DNA of 64,000 nt from Heterobasidion occidentale (taxonomy: Eukaryota > Basidiomycota > Agaricomycetes > Russulales > Bondarzewiaceae): assembly GCA_039111635.1 (NCBI GenBank), contig JBCAQO010000012.1, forward strand, positions 1 to 64,000, read 5' to 3'. The position numbers were made by a program, and so were the translations under genes. Numbering within the stretch: position 1 is the first letter of the stretch; the number at the start of each line of letters is the position of its first letter. The notes beneath the pieces were generated by a model that saw only the letters and a list, made by a program, of their open reading frames with translations, was not told where the DNA came from and did no database searches. Shown one piece after another: positions 51,601 through 62,793 of the stretch.

Positions 51601-52964
51601 ATGCACGAGGCCGCCATTGGCGCAAGATCAGATGATTGCGGCAGCCTCAAGCATGATGCGCTGCAGGACTATGTGCCGTTGGACCCTTCTGATCACTCTT
51701 GCGCATTGAGCCCCCCCATACCCAAGCAGAAGCTGAAGGACGATCGTGGATTTAATCACCCCATGCTTGCCGCCCTCCTTTGTCCACGCAGTCAGTTGGA
51801 CCTTTTTGAGGCCAACCCAGAGTAGGTACTCCCTCGCGCAATCGACATACACGCTATAGCACTCAATTTCTCCACAGCTTCATCTATCGACTGCGTGATG
51901 GTACATTACCTGTCTATGCCGACCAGTGGCCAACATTTCTGTATGACTCCTCTGACAGCTTCGAGTATGACCCCGACAACCTTGATCATGGACTCCTTCG
52001 GGGATATTTTTTGCAGCGGGTGTGTCCTTCTCAATTGTGTGCTCTCCGTTACCCGATCAACAGCATGGCTATATCATAGGTATACAAGCATATTTTTACT
52101 TCTCGCTCATCTGCGAGGGCTGCTCCCGCCATCGGGAATGGTGGACCGAAAGGCTGCAATGCCGCTCTGCATAACATGGACTGCGTGACCCCACGTTCCA
52201 TTGCTTATGCTGCCGTTATAGTATGTACCGCTTCCTTTGTGACGATGTCAATTAACGTCCACTTCACAGGCCCGCTTCACCATATGCAGGCTCAGCGAAT
52301 GGGGCCGGACGGATGCTAATTTTGATTTTCAGAACTTCTACTATGATCTCGTAAATTTGTTCGAAACCGAGGATGAAGATATCAAGGATGAAGAGTGGTG
52401 TGCTGACACTCTTAGATGGTGGAATCTGTAAGTTTTCATTGTATCCTAATCAGTCTTGCTCGAGCCTGAGCCTTTGAAACATTCAGGCAAGTTTTTGGAA
52501 CAGCCACTGGCAGAGTCAAGACCGGTTCTCCGGCAGAGAACCAGGCAGGAGTTCAATCAGACGTCAATTCCTTGCAAACACAGCGTGCCGCTCGACGTCG
52601 TGCACGCTTGGCCAGACTGGAAAGGAATCCGTCCTCGGCGAATGGTCATACTGCACCTGGTAAGATACAATCGTGTTCGTTCTTGTATCTTTTTATTCTC
52701 ATAATCCTGTCAGATCAGGCCAGCGGGACGAGTGCCCCCTCCGTGGGTGCAGCTGAAGCCCCCATTCATCGAAGCACCACGCTGCCAGTTAGCGACACCT
52801 TGATTTCCTCCTCCACGCCATCTCGTCGGTCACCACAGACACGACAGAATGCCACCCCGGAATCTGCAACTCGGTCGGCCTTGGCAGTCTCACCCGCCGC
52901 TAATGCAAACAAGGCTACACCTCGTGCGGGGACGCGCGCAACGCGTCGGTGGAACGGCGCATAG
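51601..52964 (+). CDS. DUF6698-type protein, intact
   Basis: Six exons, 51601-51821, 51878-52019, 52080-52220, 52270-52427, 52487-52659 and 52714-52964, join into 362 codons including the stop with no frame problem. The sequence matches the Agaricomycete DUF6698 pattern: KDDRGFNHPMLAALLCP, FIYRLRDGTLPVYADQWPTF, LLRGYFLQRVYKHIFTSRSS, CVTPRSIAYAAVIARF and LSEWGRTDANFDFQNFYYDL. A basic stretch (RAARRRARLARLER) and a Ser/Thr/Ala-rich tail ending ATRRWNGA follow. The function of the family is unknown. An upstream exon ending at 51548 (ELLDELRDTDRDTLDRF) with intron 51549-51600 may add residues. The Gypsy insertion ends 325 bp upstream, so the natural promoter or 5' end may be separated from the gene. 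Confidence 0.85.
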
Positions 52965-53539
52965 GTCAGCAGTAATAGGCCATTTAATGTTTGTAACATT
53001 GTAATTTTGTAGATTAATGATTATCCTATTTGCTATAATAATTAAAAGCGGGAGACTGGAATCTGACTGGTCAAGCCTTTCCATCGAGAACAGCTTGACA
53101 ACGACTGCTCCAGTCTGACCATCCTGGTCATACTTTTGAGAAAATATCAGCCTGGTGGTTCTGTCAAGACAAGACTGACTGACCGATCTGCCCTTATACC
53201 AACAGGCTGGTTGAATGAGCGAGAATAGACCAAGCTGATACCTGAAGATCAGGCAGTGAGCCCTGGTCAGCATGAACAGTCCGGGCAATCTGGCACTAAA
53301 AAATCAGTGTGATCGTCCTGATGAGAGGAGACTAGTCTGGTGAGATGGATCAATATTACATCTACCTGGTGGAGTCTGATAAGGATCAAGGTTGTCAGGT
53401 CGAGCACCACCCGAGCGGCATCAGGCTGACGGTGGCTGACCACGCCTGATGGGGCCTTGCCGAGCTAGGTCAGAATAATGCAGTTTTGCCGATGTCGTCC
53501 TCTCCTTCGATGCCGTCGTATCTACGGTCGGGGCCGCAC
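52965..53539. other. Intergenic, nothing recognised
   Basis: CTGGTC/GACCAG words are frequent, but no ordered repeat, gene or RNA is supported. Confidence 0.4.
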
Positions 53540-55660
53540 TCACGCGCAACGACGTTGTGTCGTCCGCGACCGCAATCCCAGGGAACCACAGACTCGCAAT
53601 GGCGGCAGCGATGGCGGCAACGGCAATGAGCTCCGCTCGCCCCCGAGGCCGAGAGGGCTGGCCGATTGCCCCTGGCCTGGTTGGCCCGATGGACTGACGG
53701 GCCTCCGCCGTGTCTTCGTAGGACTCATCGATCGCGCAGGGCTCGCCGGCCGTGCAACTCCCATCCCTCCACCAATGCTCGACGCGCTTAGCCGGTGCTC
53801 CGCGTCAAGCCTGCTGCTCCGCGCAACCGTTCCGACACCCGCCATGCTTCCCCGCACGCCACCAGGTCCAGCGCTCACACCTAACAGGCTCATCTCGAGC
53901 CCACCGATGTCGTCCAGCACGCGCGAGTCGGCACGTGTGTGCGCAAGGAGCGGCTCCGTAACGCCCACCCCACCGTCCTTCGACGACCCGACGTCGCTCG
54001 CGGTATGCTGATACCCGAAACGCGGCCGCGGCATCAAGGTCGTTCCTGTCACCGCCTCGTCGCCTCCGAATCCTTTCGACAACGGCCGGTCGTCCACGAG
54101 CGTGTCGCACCATCCCATGCCCGCATCGTCCAGCGCGTCACCAAACTTGCTCTTCCGCAGCCCAAACTCGCCGTCCTCGCCGTCCTCGCTGCCGACGCGT
54201 GTGCGCGCGCTGTCCATGGTATACGCGGAGCTAACCGCCATGCGGCGCTTGTACTCCTCGAACCGCATCAGTCGCAGCACGTCCTCCGACGGCTGCTGCA
54301 CCCCGTTCTCGTCGCTGCTCTTCCTCGACCCTCGTCGCGAGAGCTGGTATCCAAGCAGCCCTCCCTTATCGTCGCCGGCATTCACGTCGCGGGCGCCCGC
54401 GCGCCGCCATCGCCGCCGCCCAACGTACCACCATCCCACAAAGAGAACGACGCACAGCGCAAAAACCCCGACGAGGCCGAGGAGGACCTCGACGCCAACG
54501 GAGAGCTTCTTCCCCGACGATCTCTGAGTCGCCTTTGCCGTCGGCTGGCCCGACAGCGGCTGGTTGAGCATGCGCACGGTGTTGAACTCTTCCAGTGCTT
54601 TTGTCGCGTTCGTGAGTCCAAGCAAGCCGAGGCGCGGGCGGATGGTGTCGGTCGCGAGCGGCGCAGTCGCGTTCGGGAACGTCCCGTTTGTGTAAGGGAT
54701 GCCGTAAGCCATGACGGTGTACGTGTTGCGCAGGAAAGGGACACCAAGGATCGTGTCGTCGAGAGTGGGCGAGGTGTCGAGCTAGCCGGTAGTCTGGATG
54801 AGCCCGAGGCAGGTGCTCGCGGTGGCGTCGTTTGGGGGCTTGGCGGTCACGTCGAGCGGATGCAGGGGGAGCTCCGGCTGGCCGTCGAGCGTGATTGCCA
54901 TGTTGAGCGGCGTCGTACACGAGACGTAGTCTGTTGCGCCACGATGAGTATCAGTACGTCAGGTGCACAGAAACAACTCACAGTGTCTGTCGGCGCCAGG
55001 TCCGATGCCCAGCGCGCCATAGATCCCGTTCGCGATCGCGGTGGTAGTCAGGACGTACGGCACTCCCGAATCGAGCACCGCGGTGTGGAATACGGCGCCC
55101 GTATGTGAGCGCCTGAGTGTGAGCGGGCGACTCTGACTGTCGACGTACATGGTGATCCCACGGATGTTGGTCTTTCAGAATTTGTTGCCCATGCTGGATG
55201 CAATCACGTGCGAATAGGTGATCTTGGCCGGGTCCGGGACGAGCGCGGTAGGATGCTGGCCGATGCCGAGCAGCGAGGTAAGCTCAGGGGGGTCGGGGCG
55301 GGAGAGCGCGAGCAAGAAGAAGCGCGCGACGGGGGCAGAGCCGACGGGGGTGATGCCGAAGAGGTTCGAGGCAAAGACAGCGTCGTTGGGGGAATTGTCG
55401 AGGGCGGGAGGATGCTAGCGATGACGGAGTTGAGCGAAAGCGCGAGGCCGAGGATGCCATCAAAATCGCGCTCGAGGGGGTAGCTTTGTAGGGGTCATAG
55501 AAACAAACGCCGTTGGAGCAGGCGGAGGAGGAGCAAGATTAGACGCTACCCACTTGGAGCGAACGCTTCAGCGCCGGTGCAGAGAATGAATAAAGCAACG
55601 TACAAGGTCGGACGAGCCCATGTCGACCTGGAGGACAGCCTTTGGTTGTTGGAGCCGGTG
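53540..55660 (-). pseudogene. Membrane-anchored pepsin-family (A1) aspartic protease, decayed
   Basis: Reading the minus strand from about 55660: DMGSSDLWVAS is the first active-site region, with the canonical DTG changed to DMG. A CSSSACSNGVCFYDPY piece and a deletion follow, then FDGILGLALSLNSVIAS. The frame then shifts and continues with AVFASNLFGITPVGS, TSLLGIGQHPTALVPD, the second active-site region AVLDSGVPYVLTTTAIANGI, and DDTILGVPFLRNTYTVMAYG. After this come one transmembrane helix (VEVLLGLVGVFALCVVLFVG) and a long Ser/Gly/Pro-rich cytoplasmic tail ending at 53540. In-frame stops occur after MGNKF (about 55172) and after LIQTTG (about 54784). Secreted or membrane-bound A1 proteases of this layout are common in basidiomycetes. 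This copy should be inactive. Confidence 0.8.
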
Positions 55661-56691
55661 AGGACATCCACATCGCTCTTCAGTGCATGCACAGAGCAGC
55701 AACCACTCTGCTAGTCAAGCTTGATTGTGAGGTGTTCGCTAAGGACACATGATCAATTCTAAAGGTTGTGTATTAGGTATGGGGAGCGGGAAGCGTTACT
55801 ATGACGAACCAGTCAATGCATCTAGAGTCCTTCATATTATGCACCCGCCCATAGAATAGCGCATATATGCGGTCAAATGTATGCAAGCAAGGATATGCTA
55901 AGAAGTCGAGGTTAAGCCTTCGCAGGTCCTCTTAGTTTTTTTCTCTTCCAAACACTTGTTGTTGGCAGCTCTGTCAACTCCCTCGATGCTGCGCTGGAAT
56001 CGTGCTTCAAATAATCTTGTGTCATTGCCAGAATGTGAGCTCTCGGATGAAGGGGACGATGATAAGACGGCATGATGATGGCCAAAGAGGAAGAGGACTT
56101 TGAATTTGGCAATGACGCGTCGCAACTTGACGCGGCGGGATATGTATGTAACGTGACCGCGGCGCGTCCCTCAAAATGTGGTGAAGCCCTCACAGGAAAT
56201 CCTTGCAAGAACTCCTTGTCAAACTCACAGCTTGCGATCACGACGAGATCCGTGTCTTATTGTCACGGATACTACTTACTGTCGACGATACGGCAATATG
56301 TGGGATGAGTTTGATAACTTATACAAATTCCAAATGGCCACTCACTAGCGAGGATAGTGTACGCCTTGCAATACCGCCGTCTAGATGGGATCGCAATGCC
56401 AGCTCGACCAACGTCATGAGATACCGAAAATTGACAAAACATGACGGCCGTCCAGATTATATAAACCGTATGCCCCGTTCTGGCACTTTTGCTGATGCCG
56501 AGGCCCGAGATGATCTTTACAACTCTCGTTCACCCATATCCCACAGCCTGCGTATGATAGGTCACTTCGGTCACCACAACTCAAATATCAACATCTCCAT
56601 CTCAACGGGCTTTCATACAGATTGAGGTTCAAGGTTAGGAAGCACAAGAACATATTCTGGTAGACACGTTTCGTTGCTCTCTTTTCTCCCC
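55661..56691. other. Intergenic, no supported gene
   Basis: Open frames at 55898-56241 (minus) and 56203-56625 (plus) overlap on opposite strands without domain or codon evidence. The AT-richer stretch before 56690 probably includes the GNAT gene promoter. Confidence 0.4.
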
Positions 56692-57759
56692 ATGTCCCAG
56701 CCCCTCCTCGTACGAGATGCAGAGAACAACAAGGCATATCTGCGCACAGCCGAACTCAGTGAGCTCCCAGCTCTTGCAAAACTTCTGCGCCAAGCCTTCA
56801 TCAATGACCCCATGATGAACTACATCGCCAACTTGGAAGAGGTCCGTAATAACCATTGTCTATTTTTTCACTTAGATCTTACTCATTTTGCTGGTAGCCT
56901 CTTTCAAATGACAACGAAACGCCTGGACGACGTAACCTTGAAGATTTTCAACACATGGTGTTGAACGCAGCGATGTGTGCTGGAGGACGAATCACGGTTG
57001 TTGTGATCCCAAAGTCGTCAGACGACGACGCAGCAGTCTATAATGACAAAATAGCGACAGTCGCCATTTGGATGCCCCCTCACATTCGAATCGGGCTCAA
57101 TCACCCTTGGGCTTTTTTGCGCTCAGGGGACGAGAGCCCAGGTGCGCCAAATCTTGCTTCTTCGTTGGACGTCTCATATTTAGCTACGACTCGTAACTTC
57201 AGCGCGCCGGATTCGAGTACCCAAATCAAGTCGAAAAAGTATTCGCCGAAATTTACAAGAGGTGCGGAGTGAACGAGACGGAGCACGACGCATGGTACCT
57301 CCAAATTATTGCGACCGATCCAGAGGAGCAAGGCAAAGGCTTGTTTAATCTTCTCGACTGATTATCAACTTGCGTGAATTCTTATGTCTTGGATCTTTGC
57401 AGGCTACCTGTCCCGCCTGGTTCGTGAAGTTTTTGCACACGCACCAGATGATGCCACATTCGTGCTCGAAGCTACAACGCCGAAATCTCGGGATCAATAT
57501 GCCCATCTCGGGTTCCAGGTGTGCACCTTGACCGGACTCGTCTCTTGTACGCACTTAAAAACATGCTACAGCTTGAGGGCCCTATTCCTATTGGAAAGGG
57601 TTATGCGGACATGAACGGCTATAGAGCCAGCGGCGAGGATGTGACCGGGTTTGACCTGTATGCTATGGTGAAGGTGTGTGGCCACATCTATTTTCTTCTT
57701 TTTTCAGCTAATGGTTGTTTTTCGTGAAATAGTGGAAGGATGTCAGAAACGAGATATAG
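56692..57759 (+). CDS. GNAT-family N-acetyltransferase, middle damaged
   Basis: Exons are 56692-56841 (RTAELSELPALAKLLRQAF), 56898 to about 57130 (NAAMCAGGRITVVVI, IATVAIWMPPHIRIGLNHPW), about 57205-57347 (GFEYPNQVEKVFAEIYKRCG, WYLQIIATDPEEQGKG), 57403-57518 (YLSRLVREVFAHAPDDATFV, DQYAHLGFQ), 57572-57673 and 57733-57759, ending VRNEI. EEQGKG is the acetyl-CoA-binding Q/RxxGxG/A loop. GNAT enzymes transfer acetyl from acetyl-CoA to an amine; the substrate is unknown. Between 57130 and 57210 the frame cannot be kept open (a TAG after RWTSHI, then a frame change). The intron at 57348-57402 appears to start with GC rather than GT. The gene may therefore be recently broken. Confidence 0.7.
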
Positions 57760-58152
57760 CTCAACGCACTTTTCAGAACACTATCAGGCTTCCGGTTTTC
57801 TCCTCTGACCGACATAGGAACGCACCGATTTTTCGCATCGCATCGCATACTTAAGCTTCGGATGGCTCGCTTTTTGAATCACAGCACACACCTTGCCTCA
57901 TCGCCATCATGATGATGCATGATAGTCCGTGCGGAGGTCGCAGATATCCGCTTTCGATGCATTCTCTCTTGGACAATGCTGATCCCCGAGGTCTCTATTT
58001 AAGTGCATCATGCGGACTTACACAACGACATTTTTAGGCTCGCATGTTTGTATATATACCCACGTTTCTGCGTCTTATCACCGTTAGCCTCTTTGCCTCT
58101 CACTACGGGTTGGACCCAAAAAGTTAGCGAATTTCGTGGTTCACAGTCCACT
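57760..58152. other. Intergenic, nothing recognised
   Basis: The region between two genes in the same orientation; no repeat, RNA or gene is seen. Confidence 0.4.
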
Positions 58153-60065
58153 ATGAGTGACCCTGCATCATCTGTTTTCAACTTGCGTGTCGTCGGGGTG
58201 TGTACCCTTTGCTCGAGCATGCAACTTCATCCATTGATCGATTTCTAGTATGTCGAAGGTCAGAGCCTTCACCTCTAGCATTCACATTGCGATTCACACA
58301 ACATCATTCATCTTAGTCGTCAGCACCACCCTCCTCGTAATTCCTGGTCTCATCGTCCGCCGATAGACTCATCTCTAACTGTCGTTTCTTGGTAGGGCTA
58401 TGAATGGGCGATACTTCTAGATCAGGAGGTCGGGCTTTATATTCATCTCACCTGATGCGACAGAAATATGAACTGACACAACTATAGGTGTCGTTAATAT
58501 GGAACTCTCCCTGGAACTTGTCAAAAATCTTATATCTCCTGAGCCGCTACACACCTGTGCTCGACATGAGCCTGTCGATGCAACGTTCGTAACATTTGCC
58601 TTTATATGTTCGCTGTCCGGTCCCTCATGAAACCGCCGACAGAGCAGTTCAGGCAGAATGCATACTCGGAGTCGGCTTTCAAGGAAACTCCCTTCCTCTC
58701 AAAAAACGCATGGCTACTGACTATTCAAATTTCTACCATACAGACGTGCCATGCAACTTACGATGTCGCAACAGGTGTGTGTACACTTAGCGCCGGGTCT
58801 GATATCATTCACTTACACGCTTCTTGCAAAGTTTCTACAGGCATCGGAATAGCAACATCGGAACGTGAGCATTTGAATATGTTATATAGGTTTTCTCTAA
58901 GCCTTAGGATTCCATAGTTATATTGATCCTCAGGACCTATGCCTTGTATGCGAACTCGAGAAGGATACTTTCAAGCCTAGGCTCTTTGTGGATTGTACGC
59001 GGTCACTTGATTTCGATTTTTGGGCACTATCTTATTATTACCTTCATGGCGCAGATTTGGGTTTGTGTCAACATTTGGGTCCTCGTAAAATTTATGGACT
59101 CTCTGGTCTGTTCGTATCAATCTACATATCCTGTGCACATTCTACCGTTGCTGATGTGTCTAATGGTATGGCTTCTGTAGTTGCCGACCCCCCCTCGGCA
59201 CTAATACCTGGATGTTATCTGGCTAACGGAGACCCAATTGTCTTCGTATCATTTGCTTCTTTACTATTTCGTTGAAACAGGTGTGCAGAGAAACCTATTC
59301 TCGCAATGCGCAAGACTTACATCATCGTAGTAATTGTGATCCTTACTGTTCGTAAAGGGTTCCAATTAAGTGCGTATGGAGGTAGCGCAATCACCGCTCA
59401 ACCTTCTGACGCCGGTCTTATGTATACACAGCGCGTCAATCTAAGAGCCCTCTGCTCCTCACTCTATACCGCGATGGTGAGTGATATCGTGCATTCATTT
59501 TCACAGCATCTTTGATGGAAAGATTTTGACGATCAAAGGCATCGTTTTCTATCTCTGTCTCTTGCGTAAGTTTCTCATGGGCATGATTCAATCATTCCGG
59601 CAGCATTGCTAACGATGATTTCTGCCTCACAAATACAGCTCTTAGTTTGGGGGCTGTCCTCGCCCTGCTTCTAGCTCCGGTACGCCCTGGAACCAAAGTT
59701 ATCTAATATACGTTCTTATCTCATAGAACAGACGGAGATGGTTGACTTCCTTGACATGTTTGTGGGCCTCACTTCTGCTTCCTTACCGGTGCTCAATCTG
59801 CGATAGATTCCTGCGCATATTCCACAGCATTCTATGTTGCCGCTTGCTCCTCCGCATTCGTACCTCAGTAGCTGACAACAGCACCCAATACTCCACCCGT
59901 GTCGGCCGCCCTCATACATCGCACGTCTCGCAAGGGATGGTATTTGAAGCCGGTGTAGTCAAGAGTCAAAGTGCGGACGTGGCGGAGCATAGTGGCGTGG
60001 CGGAGCTCCGTCATTCGACCCATATCGCGGATCACGGAGAGATTGAGGTCGTGCCAAGAGTATAA
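58153..60065 (+). CDS. Multi-spanning membrane protein, DUF6533-like
   Basis: The gene has several short exons. The start MSDPASSVFNLRVVG at 58153 is followed by a segment with WAILLDQE and, after an intron, VSLIWNSPWNLSKILYLLSRYTP. This is the typical first loop of basidiomycete DUF6533-type proteins. Later pieces include ILRTYALYANSRRIL at about 58930, a hydrophobic stretch near 59050, SLYRDG-like sequence near 59460, DMFVGLTSASLPVL near 59755, and a last exon with SILCCRLLLRIRTSVADNST and a polar C-terminal tail ending EIEVVPRV at 60065. I could not fix every splice site, and frames change between pieces, so damage is possible. The protein would lie in a membrane. Its function is unknown. 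Confidence 0.55.
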
Positions 60066-60194
60066 TTATCCTTTGGTGTAACCCCTTTACTCTTCCAACG
60101 TGCTCCTTATATGTAACTTAACGCACGGGTAAGGGATCGCAGAGGCAGGACCTGGCAGTATATAAGTGTTGCTAGCAGAACCGAGAGAAGGAGT

Positions 60195-60659
60195 GTGTTC
60201 TCGATTGTTGATCAGATCGACGCGTCATTTGGGTACAAAAGACTCCCCCACATGCCTGGTAGGAAAACTGGGATATGCTCTTTCAAGAAAAGACTGTGTT
60301 TGCAGAATCGTAATTTGAATCCAGCCAACGAAGAAAAAGAAAACACAACCAGAGATACCTTACAAACTTACAAAGGGCGAGGAATTATGGGGGGGATTAC
60401 ACAAGATTTGTATGTGCGGCGTGCGCGAGAAGATTGCGGAACGGATCAGGCGTACTACATACGTATAGCTCAGGCCACGAAGGAGAACTGTAAGAGTGAA
60501 GGTGTCAGGCCGGAGGTTAGGTTATGCTGTGCGCTGATCTTTCTTAAAGACATGATTTGTGTGAGTCCACATGCTCTACACTTCCAACGCCTTGCCACCA
60601 GAGATAGTGGCAGGACCATGCTCGTCGAGTGGCAAGCACTGAGAGTTGCTACAGGCTGA
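60195..60659 (+). CDS. Small hypothetical ORF
   Basis: A single-exon frame of 154 residues with many basic residues, and no domain, signal peptide or membrane segment. It starts about 130 bp after the preceding gene and could be coding or chance. The absence of any recognised similarity makes it weak. Confidence 0.2.
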   Translation: MFSIVDQIDASFGYKRLPHMPGRKTGICSFKKRLCLQNRNLNPANEEKENTTRDTLQTYKGRGIMGGITQDLYVRRAREDCGTDQAYYIRIAQATKENCKSEGVRPEVRLCCALIFLKDMICVSPHALHFQRLATRDSGRTMLVEWQALRVATG

Positions 60660-60967
60660 ACAAACTACGAACATGACCCCGATGAGAGGTTTGCCGAAGT
60701 GCAATATTCAAAGAATCCGTTGACCAGTCGCTTGTCTCATGGAGTCCTAAGACACGGCGATTGCTTCGTATGAAGATGGTTTTCCTGACGTATATGGTTG
60801 TTGTCGACCTGGAGGCACGAGCAGTCGCACATGAAGTAGCACATGGAGCACGAGGAGACCTTCAGTTTCACAGCTGAAATAATTAAGCCTGACGATCAAA
60901 GAAAGAACATACAACAAAAGGACGCGAATACTGACTGGCGTCTATACCAGCCCACATCTCCCTGACA
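60660..60967. other. Intergenic, 3' flank of VPS74
   Basis: No gene, repeat or RNA is seen between the small ORF and the end of the convergent VPS74 gene. Confidence 0.4.
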
Positions 60968-62293
60968 TCATAGCAGCGAATCGAGCTTACTCAAGACCTC
61001 TAACACGCCTGCGACGAGTTCACAGCTTAAATCCTCGTCGCCGCCTATCATTTCTTTCCTCACTTCCTGCATGAGCCCTAGGACCGCCTCTCTTCGACCC
61101 ACGGATCCACCCATCCCGATCCGTGTGCCTTCCCTCCGCCTTGATCCTGGAGTGCTCCCTCCTCCTCCACCGCCTGCATTTCCGAACGGCCATACGGAGA
61201 ACTCGGCAAGTATATCGTCGCATCTCCCAAACGCCGCCTCTCTCTCCTCGTATCCCAACCGCCCAAACGCGTTGTCGAGGACGCTCGCGGCATATGCAGC
61301 ACAAACGAGGCATACGGCACGTAGATTACGCATCTGGATGCCCTCTCGGTCGAGGGCTGCGGCAGGGATAGAGCTGGTGCTGGCAGTGAGGAGCGCGACG
61401 ACGCGCTGGATGATTGCGTCTTTGGTGCGAACGTCGGCGACAGGATGGGTGGCCATGTCGAAAAGCAAAAAGTTGCGTTTTTCAGTGCGAAGTACGCCCT
61501 TGTCGACGAGACCCTTGGCGAGGCGTTCGCGGACTTGCTTGAGTTGATAGCCGATTTTAAGGACATTCCAAGTTTCACCTATAGTCGCAGACGCTCGATT
61601 GAAAAAAAAATGCAGTGCAGGTAGCGAGACACGCACCAGAAAGTAGGTCGATCCAACTGTTGACGGACATACGCTCTACCTCTTGAGCTTTCATCATCTT
61701 AAGCGTCTCGTCAAGGATGGTCTCGCCCGTCTGGCGCTCGTCGATGACTTCGACAATGCGCTCGGAAAGAGGCAAACGGCGGCGATTCGGGTCTTTGTGT
61801 ATCGCGATTCGTCGGCGAAGAGCAAGCTCGATAAGGATGCAGCCACGGAGGGCATATGAGATGTTGTCATTCCAGAAGGAGAGGTAGCCCTTTGGAGAGT
61901 GTCAGCACGGACGCGGTATCTGGTGATGCAAGCGTGACGGTAAGGTAAAATACGTGTGCTTGTGGATTATGAGAGGAAAGGATTGGGGATCCGGAGGGAA
62001 CGAGGATCGAAGAGGGGAGGGAACAGCACACCCACCTGTCTATCTTTGATGCCGAGCAAGAGGACCTCTTCCATGATGGTGAGCTTTGGCATCTTTCCAC
62101 CGGTCCTGGCATCCTCGTCGTCTTGTTGGCGGTCTCTTGGGTCGTACGCGACCTTGCTTCCCCCTGCAAATGCTGAGCCGGCGTGCGAGGCAGGTGTAGA
62201 CGCGGAAGCGTGGCCATTTGAGTCGGACGAGAGGTCGTTGGAGGAGGAGATAGATGGATTTACCCTACGTCGGGAGAGACCTGAGGAGCTCAT
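60968..62293 (-). CDS. VPS74: VPS74 / GOLPH3 (GPP34 family), Golgi PI4P effector, intact
   Basis: Three exons, 62293-62036, 61889-61637 and 61578-60968, give 373 residues with exact frame; the introns are 146 bp and 58 bp. The start [20 protein letters not shown] resembles yeast Vps74, whose N-terminus also carries an RRRVN motif that contributes to coatomer binding. The family signature follows: [70 protein letters not shown], the hairpin-type [19 protein letters not shown], and [21 protein letters not shown] Gly-rich insert ([15 protein letters not shown]) lies near the C-terminus. Vps74 binds phosphatidylinositol 4-phosphate at the Golgi and retains glycosyltransferases there. This is an ordinary single-copy-type gene and a useful control for sequence quality. 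Confidence 0.95.
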
Positions 62294-62793
62294 TGCATGG
62301 GCGCTGTGTTCGACGACGAGGACAGTAAGGACGAGGAGAGCGTTGGCACTGGGAATGACGGCGCGGCAGCGGGACACCAGACTGGCCGTAGACGCCCGTC
62401 CGCGGCGCGCCCATAGCGTGCCAGTGCCGTGTCCTCGGGTTAGGTTTCCACCTGCCTTTCTCGTCCACTCGTCGTCGTCGTCGTCGGCGACGACGACAAC
62501 AACATACGTAGGCTTGCCTTTTTGTACTTTCGGCGATACCGTCCGCTCAAACTAGGTTCATCGTCTCTCTGACGGTATCCTGTTAGCAACGTCAGATGAA
62601 GTGCTTATCGTTGCCTCCCTGCAACCTGCAGGCCTTTCCGTAAGCCTGCCCCTTCTTCCCCCGCTCACTCGCGCGCTTTCCCTGTCAAAAACAGCAGATC
62701 TCTCACTAGAACAAATTCTTCCCCTTCATCGAAATTTCTGGCCTGACAGGTCATCCATCGCATACTGATTTATACTGTACCGGTGGGTTTCAA
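62294..62793. promoter_or_regulatory. Divergent intergenic region
   Basis: This 500 bp lies between VPS74 (minus) and the gene starting to the right (plus). It contains a GTCGTCGTCGTCGGCGACGA stretch near 62467 and pyrimidine-rich tracts. No specific factor site can be named. Confidence 0.4.
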
